The notes: a model not told the origin generated them from the sequence alone. A stretch of 52,524 nucleotides of DNA from Nevskia sp. (GCA_031291075.1 JARLJS010000274.1:1-52524); one strand, 5' to 3'; shown: positions 25,719 through 33,630, counted from the first letter of the stretch. Numbers and translations are program-made.

Positions 25719-26555
25719 TCAGCGCTCCTTCGGGTCGAGCGCATCGCGCAGGGCGTCGCCCAGGAAGTTCAGGCACAGCAGGGTGACCGACAGGAAGGCG
25801 GCCGGCACGCCCAGCGCCCAGGGCGCGGTCTCCATGGCGTGGGCGCCGTCGCTCACCAGGGCGCCCCAGCTCGTCCGCGGCTCGTTGACGCCGAGGCCGA
25901 GAAAGCTGAGGAAGGATTCCACCAGGATCACCTGGGGAACGGTGAGGGTGGCGTACACCACCACCACGCCGAGCAGGTTCGGCACGATATGGCGGCGGAT
26001 CACGGTGGCCGGCCGCGCGCCGGCGACCAGCGCCGCCTCGACGAACTCGCGCTGGCGCAGGCTGAGGGTCTGTCCGCGCACGATGCGCGCCATGTCGAGC
26101 CAGTTGACGCCGCCGATGGCCAGGAAGATCAGCAGAATGTGGCGACCGAAGAACACCGTCAGCAGGATCACGAAGAACATGAACGGCAGGGCGTAGAGCA
26201 CGTCCACCGCGCGCATCATCAACGCATCGACACGGCCGCCGGCGTAGCCCGCGACCGCGCCGTAGGTCACGCCGATCAGCAGCGACACCAGCGTCGCCGC
26301 CAAGCCCACCAGCAGGGAGATGCGGCCGCCGTAGCAGGCGCGCGCGAACAGGTCACGTCCCAGCTCGTCGGTGCCGAGCCAGTGTCCGCCGGACAGGCCT
26401 GGCGGCGCCGACCAGGCGCCGTCAAAGTCGACCGCGTCGTAGGGCCAGGGGGAAAGCATGGGGCCGAAGATGACCAATAGGACGATCACGGCGAGAACAG
26501 ACCCAGCGACCGCGGCGGCGCGGTCCCGGAACAGTGCTGGCAATGTCCCGGCCAA
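25719..26555 (-). CDS. oppC: Oligopeptide ABC transporter permease (OppC/DppC)
   Basis: 278 residues from TTG 26555; a second TTG at 26543 is possible and no ATG lies near the expected start. N-terminal helix V-L-A-V-I-V-L-L-V-I-F-G-P, W-L-G-T-D-E-L-G-R-D-L-F-A-R preceding the transport core, and the EAA loop E-A-A-L-V-A-G-A-R-P-A-T-V-I-R-R-H-I-V-P-N identify OppC/DppC. Multi-spanning inner-membrane permease. The repeat-flanked DUF559 cassette separates it from oppB, and its start lies about 20 bp beyond that cassette, so the original start codon may have been lost. Confidence 0.9.
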   Translation of the reverse strand: MAGTLPALFRDRAAAVAGSVLAVIVLLVIFGPMLSPWPYDAVDFDGAWSAPPGLSGGHWLGTDELGRDLFARACYGGRISLLVGLAATLVSLLIGVTYGAVAGYAGGRVDALMMRAVDVLYALPFMFFVILLTVFFGRHILLIFLAIGGVNWLDMARIVRGQTLSLRQREFVEAALVAGARPATVIRRHIVPNLLGVVVVYATLTVPQVILVESFLSFLGLGVNEPRTSWGALVSDGAHAMETAPWALGVPAAFLSVTLLCLNFLGDALRDALDPKER

Positions 26556-26559
26556 GTAG

Positions 26560-26973
26560 CTAGGCCTGCGTCACGCTCCCCTCTCCCGCTTGCGGGAGAG
26601 GGGCAGGGGGAGAGGGGCTTTTGCGCTCAACGAACAAGCGGATACTCTCCAATACCGCAGCGGTATCCGAAAGGACGTCGTGGTTCCAAAATCGCAATAC
26701 GGTGAATCCTTGTGCGCTTAACCACTCGTCGCGTATGCGGTCCCCGTCTCGCCGCTGCTCATTGTGAGGTCCGCCGTCCACTTCGACAACAAGCGCATAC
26801 TCAAAGCAGACAAAGTCGACAACATACGGCCCTACAGGTTTTTGTCGCTTGAATTTCAAACCCTGGAAGCGATGCGCACGCAAGCGATACCACAAGCGCA
26901 ACTCCGCCTGGGTCGGATTCTTGCGCAGCCGCTTGGCGCGGTTGACCGATGTTGACTTCTTGACGTCTGGCAA
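26560..26973 (-). CDS. DUF559 (Vsr/PD-(D/E)xK-like) endonuclease-domain protein
   Basis: About 137 residues from TTG 26973, for which the inner flanking repeat supplies GGAGAGGGG as ribosome-binding site; the frame is open back to a GTG at 27021, through the repeat. Core: R-L-R-K-N-P-T-Q-A-E-L-R-L-W, F-K-R-Q-K-P-V-G-P-Y-V-V-D-F-V-C, V-V-E-V-D-G-G-P-H, D-R-I-R-D-E-W-L, G-F-T-V-L-R-F-W-N-H-D-V. This is the DUF559 pattern, related to Vsr-like nucleases. The body is visibly AT-richer than its neighbours. The last 17 residues read into the other repeat arm. Probably foreign; function unproven. Confidence 0.85.
   Translation of the reverse strand: MPDVKKSTSVNRAKRLRKNPTQAELRLWYRLRAHRFQGLKFKRQKPVGPYVVDFVCFEYALVVEVDGGPHNEQRRDGDRIRDEWLSAQGFTVLRFWNHDVLSDTAAVLESIRLFVERKSPSPPAPLPQAGEGSVTQA
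26578..26622. repeat. Left terminal repeat of the DUF559 cassette
   Basis: Perfect 12-bp-arm palindrome at 26578-26603 (loop TT) followed by the inner arm ending GAGAGGGGCTTTT. Inverted relative to the copy at 26972-27015. When read through, it encodes the PLPQAGEG-type tail of the DUF559 frame. Confidence 0.85.
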
Positions 26974-27015
26974 AAGCCCCTCTCCCCTACCCCTCTCCCG
27001 CAAGCGGGAGAGGGG
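26972..27015. repeat. Right terminal repeat of the DUF559 cassette
   Basis: Inner arm AAAAGCCCCTCTCCCCTA, then the palindrome at 26990-27015 (12-bp arms, loop AA). It begins six bases after the oppB stop. On the minus strand its GGAGAGGGG lies just upstream of the likely TTG start of the DUF559 gene. Confidence 0.85.
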
Positions 27016-27020
27016 AAACA

Positions 27021-27950
27021 CTACGACTCACCCAATCTCACGCGTGGATCCAGCACCCCGTACAGCAGGTCCACGATGAAGTTGAACAGGATGATCAACG
27101 CCCCGTAGAACAGCACCACGCCGAGCACCAGCGTGTAGTCGCGGTTGAGCGCCGCCTGCACGAAGTAACGCCCGATGCCGGGAATGCCGAACACCTGCTC
27201 CACCACCACCGAGCCGGTGACGATGGCGGCGGCGGCGGGTCCCAGGTAGGACAGCAGCGGCAGCGCCGCTGGCTTGAGTGCGTGGCGCCAGACGATCAGG
27301 CGCAGCGGCAAACCCTTGGCGCGCGCGGTGCGGATGAAGGGGGCGCCGAGCACCTCGATCAGCGAGGCGCGCGCCAGGCGGGCGACGGCGGCGATCTGCG
27401 GCAGCGCCAGGGTGACGACGGGCAGTACCGCGTCTGCGACGCCGTGCCTGCTCCAGCCGCCGGCCGGCAGCCAGTTCAGGGTGACGGCGAACAGCAGGAT
27501 CAGCAGCGGCGCCACCACGTAGCTGGGCAGCGAGATGCCGAACATCGCCAAGGCCATCAACATCCGGTCCGCCGCGCTGTTGCGGCGCAGGGCGGCGGCG
27601 CAACCCAGGGCGCCGCCGAGCAGCACGGCGAGCAGGATGGCGCAGGCGCCCAACCGGAACGAGACCGGCGCGCCGCTGCCGATCAGTTCGGCCACGCGGA
27701 AGCCCTGGTACTGGAACGAAGGTCCCAGGTCGCCGCGGGTGAGGCCGCCGAGATAGTGCAGGTACTGGCGCACCAGGGGTTCGTCGAGATGGTATTCGGC
27801 ACGCAGGGTCTGCTCGATCTGCGGCGGCAGCGCCCGCTCGCGGTCGAAGGGCCCGCCCGGCGCGGCGCGCATCAGAAAGAACGCCAGGGTCACCAGCAGG
27901 AGCAGGGTCGGAACGGCGCCGAGCAGGCGCTTGAATGCGTAGCTAAGCAT
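27021..27950 (-). CDS. oppB: Oligopeptide ABC transporter permease (OppB/DppB)
   Basis: 309 residues from ATG 27950 (MLSYAFKRLLGAVP), the usual family start; ATG 27968 would add six residues. Six membrane helices; N-terminal F-F-L-M-R-A-A-P-G-G-P-F-D and Y-H-L-D-E-P-L-V-R-Q-Y-L-H-Y-L are OppB hallmarks. The EAA loop reads R-T-A-R-A-K-G-L-P-L-R-L-I-V-W-R-H-A-L-K-P-A, and Q-V-F-G-I-P-G-I-G-R-Y-F-V follows. Inner-membrane partner of OppC. The stop is directly beside the DUF559 cassette. Confidence 0.92.
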   Translation of the reverse strand: MLSYAFKRLLGAVPTLLLLVTLAFFLMRAAPGGPFDRERALPPQIEQTLRAEYHLDEPLVRQYLHYLGGLTRGDLGPSFQYQGFRVAELIGSGAPVSFRLGACAILLAVLLGGALGCAAALRRNSAADRMLMALAMFGISLPSYVVAPLLILLFAVTLNWLPAGGWSRHGVADAVLPVVTLALPQIAAVARLARASLIEVLGAPFIRTARAKGLPLRLIVWRHALKPAALPLLSYLGPAAAAIVTGSVVVEQVFGIPGIGRYFVQAALNRDYTLVLGVVLFYGALIILFNFIVDLLYGVLDPRVRLGES

Positions 27951-27997
27951 GGACTGTAGCCGGAACATTCTCAGTCCAGGGCGCGTCCAGAGTTGTT

Positions 27998-28023
27998 CCC
28001 CTCTCCCGCTTGCGGGAAAGGGG
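27998..28023. repeat. Solitary copy of the 26-bp palindrome
   Basis: CCCCTCTCCCGC-TT-GCGGGAAAGGGG: the cassette palindrome with one changed base in the right arm and no inner arm. It lies in the oppA-oppB gap. Confidence 0.85.
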
Positions 28024-28070
28024 ACAGCACTGTGTGCGCCTCGACGGAAAACGCTCCCGGTCCATGCGGT

Positions 28071-29696
28071 TCAATGCGGCAGCAGCCGCAGGTCCTTGCT
28101 GTAGTGGATGTCGAGCGGATTGTCGCGCCAGCCGCCGACCCAGGGTTTCACCAGGTGCTTGGATTCGTAGTAGTAGATCGGCAGGATCGGGTTGTCGGCG
28201 AGCAGCAGCCCTTCGGCCTGCTGCAACAGGCCGCGCCGCCGCGCGGCATCGGGTTCCTGCTGCGCCTGGGCCAGCAGCGCGTCGTAAGCGGGATTGGCAT
28301 AAGCCTCGTCGTTCTGGCTGTCGAAACTGCGCAAAATATTGAGAAAGGCGCCGGCGTCGTCGTAGTCGGCGATCCAGCCGCCGCGGAACACCTCCGTCTG
28401 CGCCCTGGACCGGCGGTTCTGCAGGAACACCTTCCACTCCTCGTTGACCAGGCGGGTCTGTACACCGAGCCGCTGCTTCCACATCGCGGCGATCAGGATG
28501 GCGATGCGGCGATGATCTTCGCTGGTGTTGTAGCGCAGCTCCACTTCCAGCGGATGCCCGGCGCCGTAGCCAGCCTCGGCGTAGAGGCGCTGCGCCTCGG
28601 CCACGCGCCGCTCGCGCGGCCAGTCCGCCCACGGCGGACGCTGCGGCGTGTAGCCCGCGGTGCCCGGCGCCACCAGGCCATAGGCAGGCAGCACGGCGTC
28701 CTGCAGCAGCTTGCCCGCGATCAGCTCGCGGTCGATGGCCATGCTGAGGGCCTGGCGCAGTTTGGGGATGTCCTTGAACGGTGCCCGCCGCAGGTTGTAG
28801 CCGTACCAGTAGCTGCCGATGTACGGCGCGATGTGCAGGTCACCGGGAAACAGGCCGCGCAGCCAGCGCGCCTGGTTCATCGGGATGGTATAGGTGCAGT
28901 CGAGTTCGCCGGCGCGGTAGCGCTTGAGTTCCGAGGCCAGATCCTCGGTGGGAACGTAGATCACCTCGTCGATGGCGGTGTGCGCATTGTCCCAGTAGTA
29001 AGGGTTGCGCAGCAGGCTCACCTGCGACTGCACCACCCATTCGCCGAGGCGATAGGCGCCGTTGCTGACGAGCCGGCCCGGCCGGGCGAAGTCGCGGCCG
29101 TACTGTGCGAGGCTGGGCCGGTGCACCGGAAACGCGGCCGGATGGGCCAACAGGCCCGGTAAGTAGGGAGCCGGGCCGACGAGACGGATGCGCAAGGTGT
29201 GCGCGTCGCGCGCCTCCACCCCCAACCGGTCCGGCGGGAGCTCGCCGCGGCTGATCCCTTCTGCGTTCTCGATCGGCGACAGCAGTTGCGCGTACTTGGA
29301 ACCGGTAGCCGGGTCCACGCTGCGGCGCAGGCCGGCGACGAAGTCGTCGGCGACCACGGAATCGCCGTTGGACCAGCGCGCATCTTCGCGCAGGTGGAAG
29401 GTGTAGGCGAGCCCGTCGTCGCTCACGGTCCAGCGGTCGGCGGCCGCCGGCACCACCTCGCCGACGGGAGAAAAGCCGGTCAGCCCCTCGTAGAGGTCAC
29501 GCAGCAGGTTGAGGGTGCTCACGCCCTCGCCGCGCTGGGGGTCGAGGGTTTCCGGTTCGGGACCGTTGCCGAGGCGCAGGATCTGCGGCGGCGGGTTCGC
29601 CAGTGCCGTTGCGAACAGGCCTGCGGCTCCCGCCAGGGCGAGCGCCGGCAACAGGACGGATCGCAGGCAACACCGGGGGACGGACGCCGCGCTCAA
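28071..29696 (-). CDS. oppA: Periplasmic oligopeptide-binding protein (OppA/SBP_bac_5)
   Basis: 541 residues from TTG 29696, which overlaps the upstream stop (TTGA) and lies just before a signal peptide (VLLPALALAGAAGLFATALA). SBP_bac_5 features: L-R-L-G-N-G-P-E-P-E-T-L-D-P-Q, Y-E-G-L-T-G-F-S-P, A-A-A-D-R-W-T-V-S-D-D-G-L-A-Y-T-F-H-L-R-E-D-A-R-W-S-N-G-D, and the C-terminal YYYESKHLVKPWV. Length and motifs match OppA/MppA-type peptide binders. It would deliver peptides to OppBC. Translation appears coupled to the hydroxylase-sulfotransferase gene. Confidence 0.88.
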   Translation of the reverse strand: MSAASVPRCCLRSVLLPALALAGAAGLFATALANPPPQILRLGNGPEPETLDPQRGEGVSTLNLLRDLYEGLTGFSPVGEVVPAAADRWTVSDDGLAYTFHLREDARWSNGDSVVADDFVAGLRRSVDPATGSKYAQLLSPIENAEGISRGELPPDRLGVEARDAHTLRIRLVGPAPYLPGLLAHPAAFPVHRPSLAQYGRDFARPGRLVSNGAYRLGEWVVQSQVSLLRNPYYWDNAHTAIDEVIYVPTEDLASELKRYRAGELDCTYTIPMNQARWLRGLFPGDLHIAPYIGSYWYGYNLRRAPFKDIPKLRQALSMAIDRELIAGKLLQDAVLPAYGLVAPGTAGYTPQRPPWADWPRERRVAEAQRLYAEAGYGAGHPLEVELRYNTSEDHRRIAILIAAMWKQRLGVQTRLVNEEWKVFLQNRRSRAQTEVFRGGWIADYDDAGAFLNILRSFDSQNDEAYANPAYDALLAQAQQEPDAARRRGLLQQAEGLLLADNPILPIYYYESKHLVKPWVGGWRDNPLDIHYSKDLRLLPH

Positions 29697-31537
29697 GCGG
29701 CGCCGGCCCGGTTCTGGCGCAGGGCGTCCAGGCGCGCCGCCACCTCCTGCAGCCGCGGCAGCAGGGGCGTGATGGCGGCCTCGTTGGTGCGCCACTTGTC
29801 CGCGGCCGGGGGAGTCAGTGTGTATGCCGACAGCGGCAATGGACGCTGCAGATAGGCCGCCAGCCGTTCGTCGAACTCCAGGCCGGCGAAGTCGCACACG
29901 CGCCGTACCGCAGCCGCCGGGTCGCCGAGGAAGTCGGCATAGTTCAGCGCCATCCAGCGTTCGGACGGGAGCCGCGCCAGATCGTCCAGCACGACTTCGT
30001 TGGTGCGGGCCCACTGGAAAGCGGCCACCTCCTCCAGCGGCGCGCCGCGCAGGCTCTGCCAGCCCGGCGGCAGCAGCATCGACCAGGGGCCGTCCCAGCC
30101 TGGCAGTTGCGGGTACATGATCCAGCCGCCGGAGCGCCAGGCTTCCATGATGCTGCTGATGTTTTCGTGCGGGTCACGCCAGAGGAACAGGAACTGCGCG
30201 TCCGGAAACAGGGCATCGAAGAAGGGGATGCGCAGGGCGTTCTTGGGGGTCTTCTCCAGGAAACGGGCGCCGTCGACACCGGCTGGCCCGCCGTCGCGGT
30301 CACGCAGGAGCCCCGCCAGCGCCGCATGGATGTGCTGCCGTACCGTGGCGTCGACATGTGCCTGGGTGAGGCGGTTGGAGTCGACGCCGGGAGCCAGCGG
30401 CCGCAGCTGCGGCAGTCCTTCCACCACGCCGTGGGTTTCGCCGCCTGGCGTGTACAGGCCCGGCGCCTGCGCCAGGGTTTCGAACAGCAGCGTGCTGCCG
30501 GAACGCGGCGCGGCGACGATCAACAAGGGCCGCCGCAGGGGCCCAACCGTTGCCGGCGCCGGACGATGCGCGGCCGGCCGGGTGTCGGCGGGACCATGCA
30601 GCGCGAACCTGAGCACCCGCAGCGCAAACACGTCCACCACCGCCATGCGGTTGCTGGCGCAGACCAGCTCCCGCGGCAGCCTTTCGACCTCGCCGGCGAC
30701 GTAGTCGCGCAGGCGGCCGAAGTCCACCCAGCCTTCCGGCGTGTCGGCGTAGAGCGACCACAGCGTGCGCCACTCGCGGCAGAACCGCGTGGCCAGCACC
30801 ACGAAGTGCTCGTAGGCAGGGCGCTCCGGCGCGTCGGGCGCCGATCTCAGGTCGGCCAGCAGGTCGTAGGTCAGCTGCTCGACCTCGGATGGCGGCATCA
30901 CCACCGACACGTTGTAGCGCTCGCAATGAGGCTGGGCGTCGACTCCCGGGCGGTACCGCAGCAGCGGCAGCTCGGGACGGCGCGCGAAATCCTGGTACTG
31001 GCTGGCGCCGACCATGTTCCAGAAGGCGGCGTTGCCGGTGGTGTCGGCGACCAGGTGGACACGATTGCGGCTGCCGCCGTTGTGCACGCGGTGCAGCCGC
31101 CAGTTGTCGAAGATCCAGGCCTCGCCCGCCGCCATGTGCACGGTCTTCCCGTCGCAGCTGAAACTCACCTGCGGCTCGGTGAAGACCGGGATGTGGATGC
31201 GCACCCGGTGGAACCAATGGTAGTTGCTGTCGCAGTGTTCCGGCACCTCCGCGCCCGGGGCCAGCCGCATCAGCCGCGAGCGGCTGAACACCACCCCGAA
31301 ATTGGCCAGCACCTGGCGGATATAGGGACAGCGCTGCAGCTGCGGCGTGGGCCGCATGGCGCCGGCCACCCGGTCGTTCTCCTCGCCACCGACCGAGATC
31401 AGGCGGATCGCGGTATTGCCCTCGAAACCGTCGGGATGACGCTGCCACTGGTCTTCCGCGAACTGCGCCACCTCCGCCTGCAGGCGCTCGATGTCCAGGA
31501 GCAACGGCAGACGGAAGAAGGGGTGGGAAAGCTTCAT
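29693..31537 (-). CDS. Aspartyl/asparaginyl beta-hydroxylase - sulfotransferase fusion
   Basis: 614 residues. Residues about 1-170 match the Asp/Asn beta-hydroxylase (2OG-Fe(II)) fold: L-A-P-G-A-E-V-P-E-H-C-D (H101, D103), R-V-R-I-H-I-P-V-F, A-G-E-A-W-I-F-D-N, then H-R-V-H-N-G-G-S-R-N-R-V-H-L-V-A-D (H152, R159). Residues about 335-590 are a Sulfotransfer_3-like domain with PAPS loop A-A-P-R-S-G-S-T-L (342-350), F-L-E-K-T-P-K-N and F-L-F-L-W-R-D-P. No signal peptide, so cytosolic. It may hydroxylate and sulfate a peptide or protein; substrate unknown. The stop overlaps the oppA start. Confidence 0.8.
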   Translation of the reverse strand: MKLSHPFFRLPLLLDIERLQAEVAQFAEDQWQRHPDGFEGNTAIRLISVGGEENDRVAGAMRPTPQLQRCPYIRQVLANFGVVFSRSRLMRLAPGAEVPEHCDSNYHWFHRVRIHIPVFTEPQVSFSCDGKTVHMAAGEAWIFDNWRLHRVHNGGSRNRVHLVADTTGNAAFWNMVGASQYQDFARRPELPLLRYRPGVDAQPHCERYNVSVVMPPSEVEQLTYDLLADLRSAPDAPERPAYEHFVVLATRFCREWRTLWSLYADTPEGWVDFGRLRDYVAGEVERLPRELVCASNRMAVVDVFALRVLRFALHGPADTRPAAHRPAPATVGPLRRPLLIVAAPRSGSTLLFETLAQAPGLYTPGGETHGVVEGLPQLRPLAPGVDSNRLTQAHVDATVRQHIHAALAGLLRDRDGGPAGVDGARFLEKTPKNALRIPFFDALFPDAQFLFLWRDPHENISSIMEAWRSGGWIMYPQLPGWDGPWSMLLPPGWQSLRGAPLEEVAAFQWARTNEVVLDDLARLPSERWMALNYADFLGDPAAAVRRVCDFAGLEFDERLAAYLQRPLPLSAYTLTPPAADKWRTNEAAITPLLPRLQEVAARLDALRQNRAGAA

Positions 31538-31569
31538 TGCGCCTCTGGTCGCGGCCGCTGCGCATAATT

Positions 31570-31677
31570 CCCCTCTCCCGCTTGCGGGAGAGGGTGGCCC
31601 GCAGGGCCGGGAGAGGGGCCTTCGGATCCGGTGGAAAGCCCCTCTCCCCTACCCCTCTCCCGCACGCGGGAGAGGGG
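31570..31677. repeat. Gene-less inverted pair of the DUF559-type repeat
   Basis: Palindrome at 31570-31595 (one terminal mismatch), a GGCCC-GCA-GGGCC hairpin and GAGAGGGGCCTTC; an 11-base spacer; then AAAGCCCCTCTCCCCTA and a second palindrome at 31652-31677. Same head-to-head layout as the termini of the DUF559 cassette but without a gene. It lies between the two sulfotransferase genes. Confidence 0.85.
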
Positions 31678-31751
31678 ATCAACGGGTATGACGGGAACAG
31701 GCATCGGCAGATTATTGGACAGCCGTGCCACCACGGCAATCCAGACGTCCT

Positions 31752-33584
31752 TCATTGGCCGCTGCCGGCATAACCGAAGATGCGGACGAACGGCTCCAGC
31801 CGCCGCTCCGCCTCGCCGAACCAGCGGCGATAGTGCAGCCAGCGGTTCTGGGAGGAGCGGTAGATCGGCTTGATCACCTGGTGGTAGCTGGGCGTGCCGA
31901 TGCGGCGGGTGCGCGCATGCTCATGGTAGGCGAGCACCGCCGGGTGCCAGTCCAGGCCCAGGAAAGCCACCAGCCGCCGCGCCTGCGGCTCGAAATCGGC
32001 GACCAGGTCCTCGTAGCGCAGATCGAGGCAGCCCGGCCGCAGGCGGGCGCGCTGCTTCAGCCACAGGTCCATGATCTGCTCGTAGATCGGCGCGGCCTGC
32101 TCCAGGCTCCAGAATCCATGCGTGGTATCGGTGAAGCTGAAGTTCTGCATGAAGCAGCTCAACACCACGTCGCAGGGATGGCGGATGGCGAAGATCCATT
32201 TCGCTTTGGGGAACAGGATCATCGCCAGGTGAATCCGAACCAGGTTGAAGGGGTACTTGTCCACCAGCCGCTTGCCCGGCACACGCCGGATATGGCGTTC
32301 GACCTCGGCCCAGTACACCCGGCGCAGTTCCACCACGGCGCCGGCATCGAGGGTCGCAAGCGCCTGGGGATAACCGCCCGGCAGGGCCGCGACTGCCTTC
32401 ACCACCGCTTCCAGCGCAGGCTTTTCCTCCAGTACCTGCAGCGCGGGATGCGCGTCCAGCATCTGGTCCAGCAAGGTGGTGCCGGAGCGCGGAAAGCCCA
32501 CAATGAAGATGGGTGCCTCCGCATCCACTCCTTCGGCCTGGTGGACGCGAACCGCATCGTCCAGCGCCGGCTCGTCGGTCAGCCACTGGATGCGCCGCTC
32601 GTCGTGAGCCGCCGGGTGATAACGCCGATGGAGGTCGCGGATCAGCACGTTGGCCCGGGTGAAAGCGGCAAAGGCGTCTTCGTAGCGCTGCAGGCGGTCG
32701 AGCACGCGGCCGCGTTCGAATTCGAGCTCGCTGAAATAGCGGTCGGGCACCAGGCCTTTCAGCTCTTCCGGGGCCACCTCGCGCGCACGGTCGAACCATT
32801 GCACCGACGCCGGGTAATCCCCCGCCCGCGCGCAGATTTTGCCGCGCAGCAACAGGTACAGCGGGCGCTGGTCGGTCTGTTCGGGTACCTGCTGCAGCAG
32901 CGCGGTGGCCTCCTCGATCCGGTTGGCGCGTTCGTAGAGGGCGGCCAGGTTGAGCCTGGCGGTGGGTTCCTCCGGGTGGGAGTCGCGCACGAACTGCAAC
33001 ACCGCTTCGGCGCGGGCCACGCGGTCTTCGACGATGCAGAGCTTGGCGTATTGGTAGAGCTCCGGAAGCGGGAACGAGTGCCAGTCCGGCTCCCAGCCCG
33101 CCGACAGGTCGGCAACGCTGTCGCGCTGCTCAGTTTCCTGGCAGGCGCGAATGGCGTAGAGCCGCGAGATGTCGTCCGCCGGGTCGCGGGACACCACGTC
33201 CTTCAGCACGGCGGCCGCGCGGCTGTACTGGGCGGAGGCGAAACAGCAGATGCCGTAGTTGGCACGGATACCCGGATGCTGCGGCCACTTGAGCATGCCG
33301 ATTTTGAGGATGTTCAGCGCTTCCAGGGTGTGACCTGCCGCCAGCAGGCTCACCGCGAGGTTCGCGCAGTGCGTCGGATTGTCCGGCTCCGCTTCGGCCA
33401 GCCGCCCGAACAGGGAAGCCGCATCCTCGACGCGGCCGGTGCCGGCGCAGGCCAGGGCGATCCATTCGGCACAACGCGCCTCCTCGAACGAGGAGACGCG
33501 GCCGATCGAGGTGCGCAAGCCGGCCAGTCCGGCCAGTTCGCCGCGCCCGTAGGCTTGTGCCAGTTTCGCGGAATCCAGTTTCAC
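31752..33584 (-). CDS. TPR-repeat sulfotransferase
   Basis: 610 residues from GTG 33584. The N-terminal ~330 residues are helical TPR-like repeats (EDAASLFGRLAEAEPDNPTHCANLAVSLLAAG; ARLNLAALYERANRIEEATALLQQ). The sulfotransferase domain begins with the PAPS loop I-V-G-F-P-R-S-G-T-T-L-L-D (361-373) and continues V-D-K-Y-P-F-N, I-F-A-I-R-H-P-C-D-V-V-L-S-C-F (3'-phosphate loop) and L-R-Y-E-D-L-V. Cytosolic PAPS-dependent sulfation of a protein or peptide is likely. It lies between the TonB receptor and the hydroxylase-sulfotransferase. Confidence 0.88.
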   Translation of the reverse strand: MKLDSAKLAQAYGRGELAGLAGLRTSIGRVSSFEEARCAEWIALACAGTGRVEDAASLFGRLAEAEPDNPTHCANLAVSLLAAGHTLEALNILKIGMLKWPQHPGIRANYGICCFASAQYSRAAAVLKDVVSRDPADDISRLYAIRACQETEQRDSVADLSAGWEPDWHSFPLPELYQYAKLCIVEDRVARAEAVLQFVRDSHPEEPTARLNLAALYERANRIEEATALLQQVPEQTDQRPLYLLLRGKICARAGDYPASVQWFDRAREVAPEELKGLVPDRYFSELEFERGRVLDRLQRYEDAFAAFTRANVLIRDLHRRYHPAAHDERRIQWLTDEPALDDAVRVHQAEGVDAEAPIFIVGFPRSGTTLLDQMLDAHPALQVLEEKPALEAVVKAVAALPGGYPQALATLDAGAVVELRRVYWAEVERHIRRVPGKRLVDKYPFNLVRIHLAMILFPKAKWIFAIRHPCDVVLSCFMQNFSFTDTTHGFWSLEQAAPIYEQIMDLWLKQRARLRPGCLDLRYEDLVADFEPQARRLVAFLGLDWHPAVLAYHEHARTRRIGTPSYHQVIKPIYRSSQNRWLHYRRWFGEAERRLEPFVRIFGYAGSGQ

Positions 33585-33630
33585 GCCGTCAGGAAAAAAG
33601 CCACCATCGCCATATTGGTATCACACTGGC

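Larger units (their letters stand above)
26578..27015. mobile_element. Repeat-flanked DUF559 cassette (putative mobile element)
   Basis: The DUF559 gene is bracketed by near-identical inverted termini. The left end (26578-26622) is palindrome CCCCTCTCCCGC-TT-GCGGGAGAGGGG, then CAGGGGGAGAGGGGCTTTT. The right end (26972-27015) is AAAAGCCCCTCTCCCCTA, then the same palindrome with AA in the loop. The ends differ by one indel and about one substitution. It sits between oppB and oppC, which are normally adjacent, leaving both frames intact. No target-site duplication is evident. Confidence 0.65.

Noticed and set aside
26560-27021. DUF559 gene as part of a restriction-modification or Vsr repair module
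   Set aside because: No methyltransferase or other restriction gene is adjacent; the methyltransferase at 1524-2252 is distant and of a small-molecule type.
26570-27025. Target-site duplication around the DUF559 cassette
   Set aside because: The bases outside the two palindromes (GTCACGCT and AAACACTA) do not match, so no duplication can be claimed.
26578-31677. CRISPR array formed by the repeated palindromes
   Set aside because: Copies are few, irregularly spaced over 5 kb and in both orientations, with genes rather than short spacers between them.
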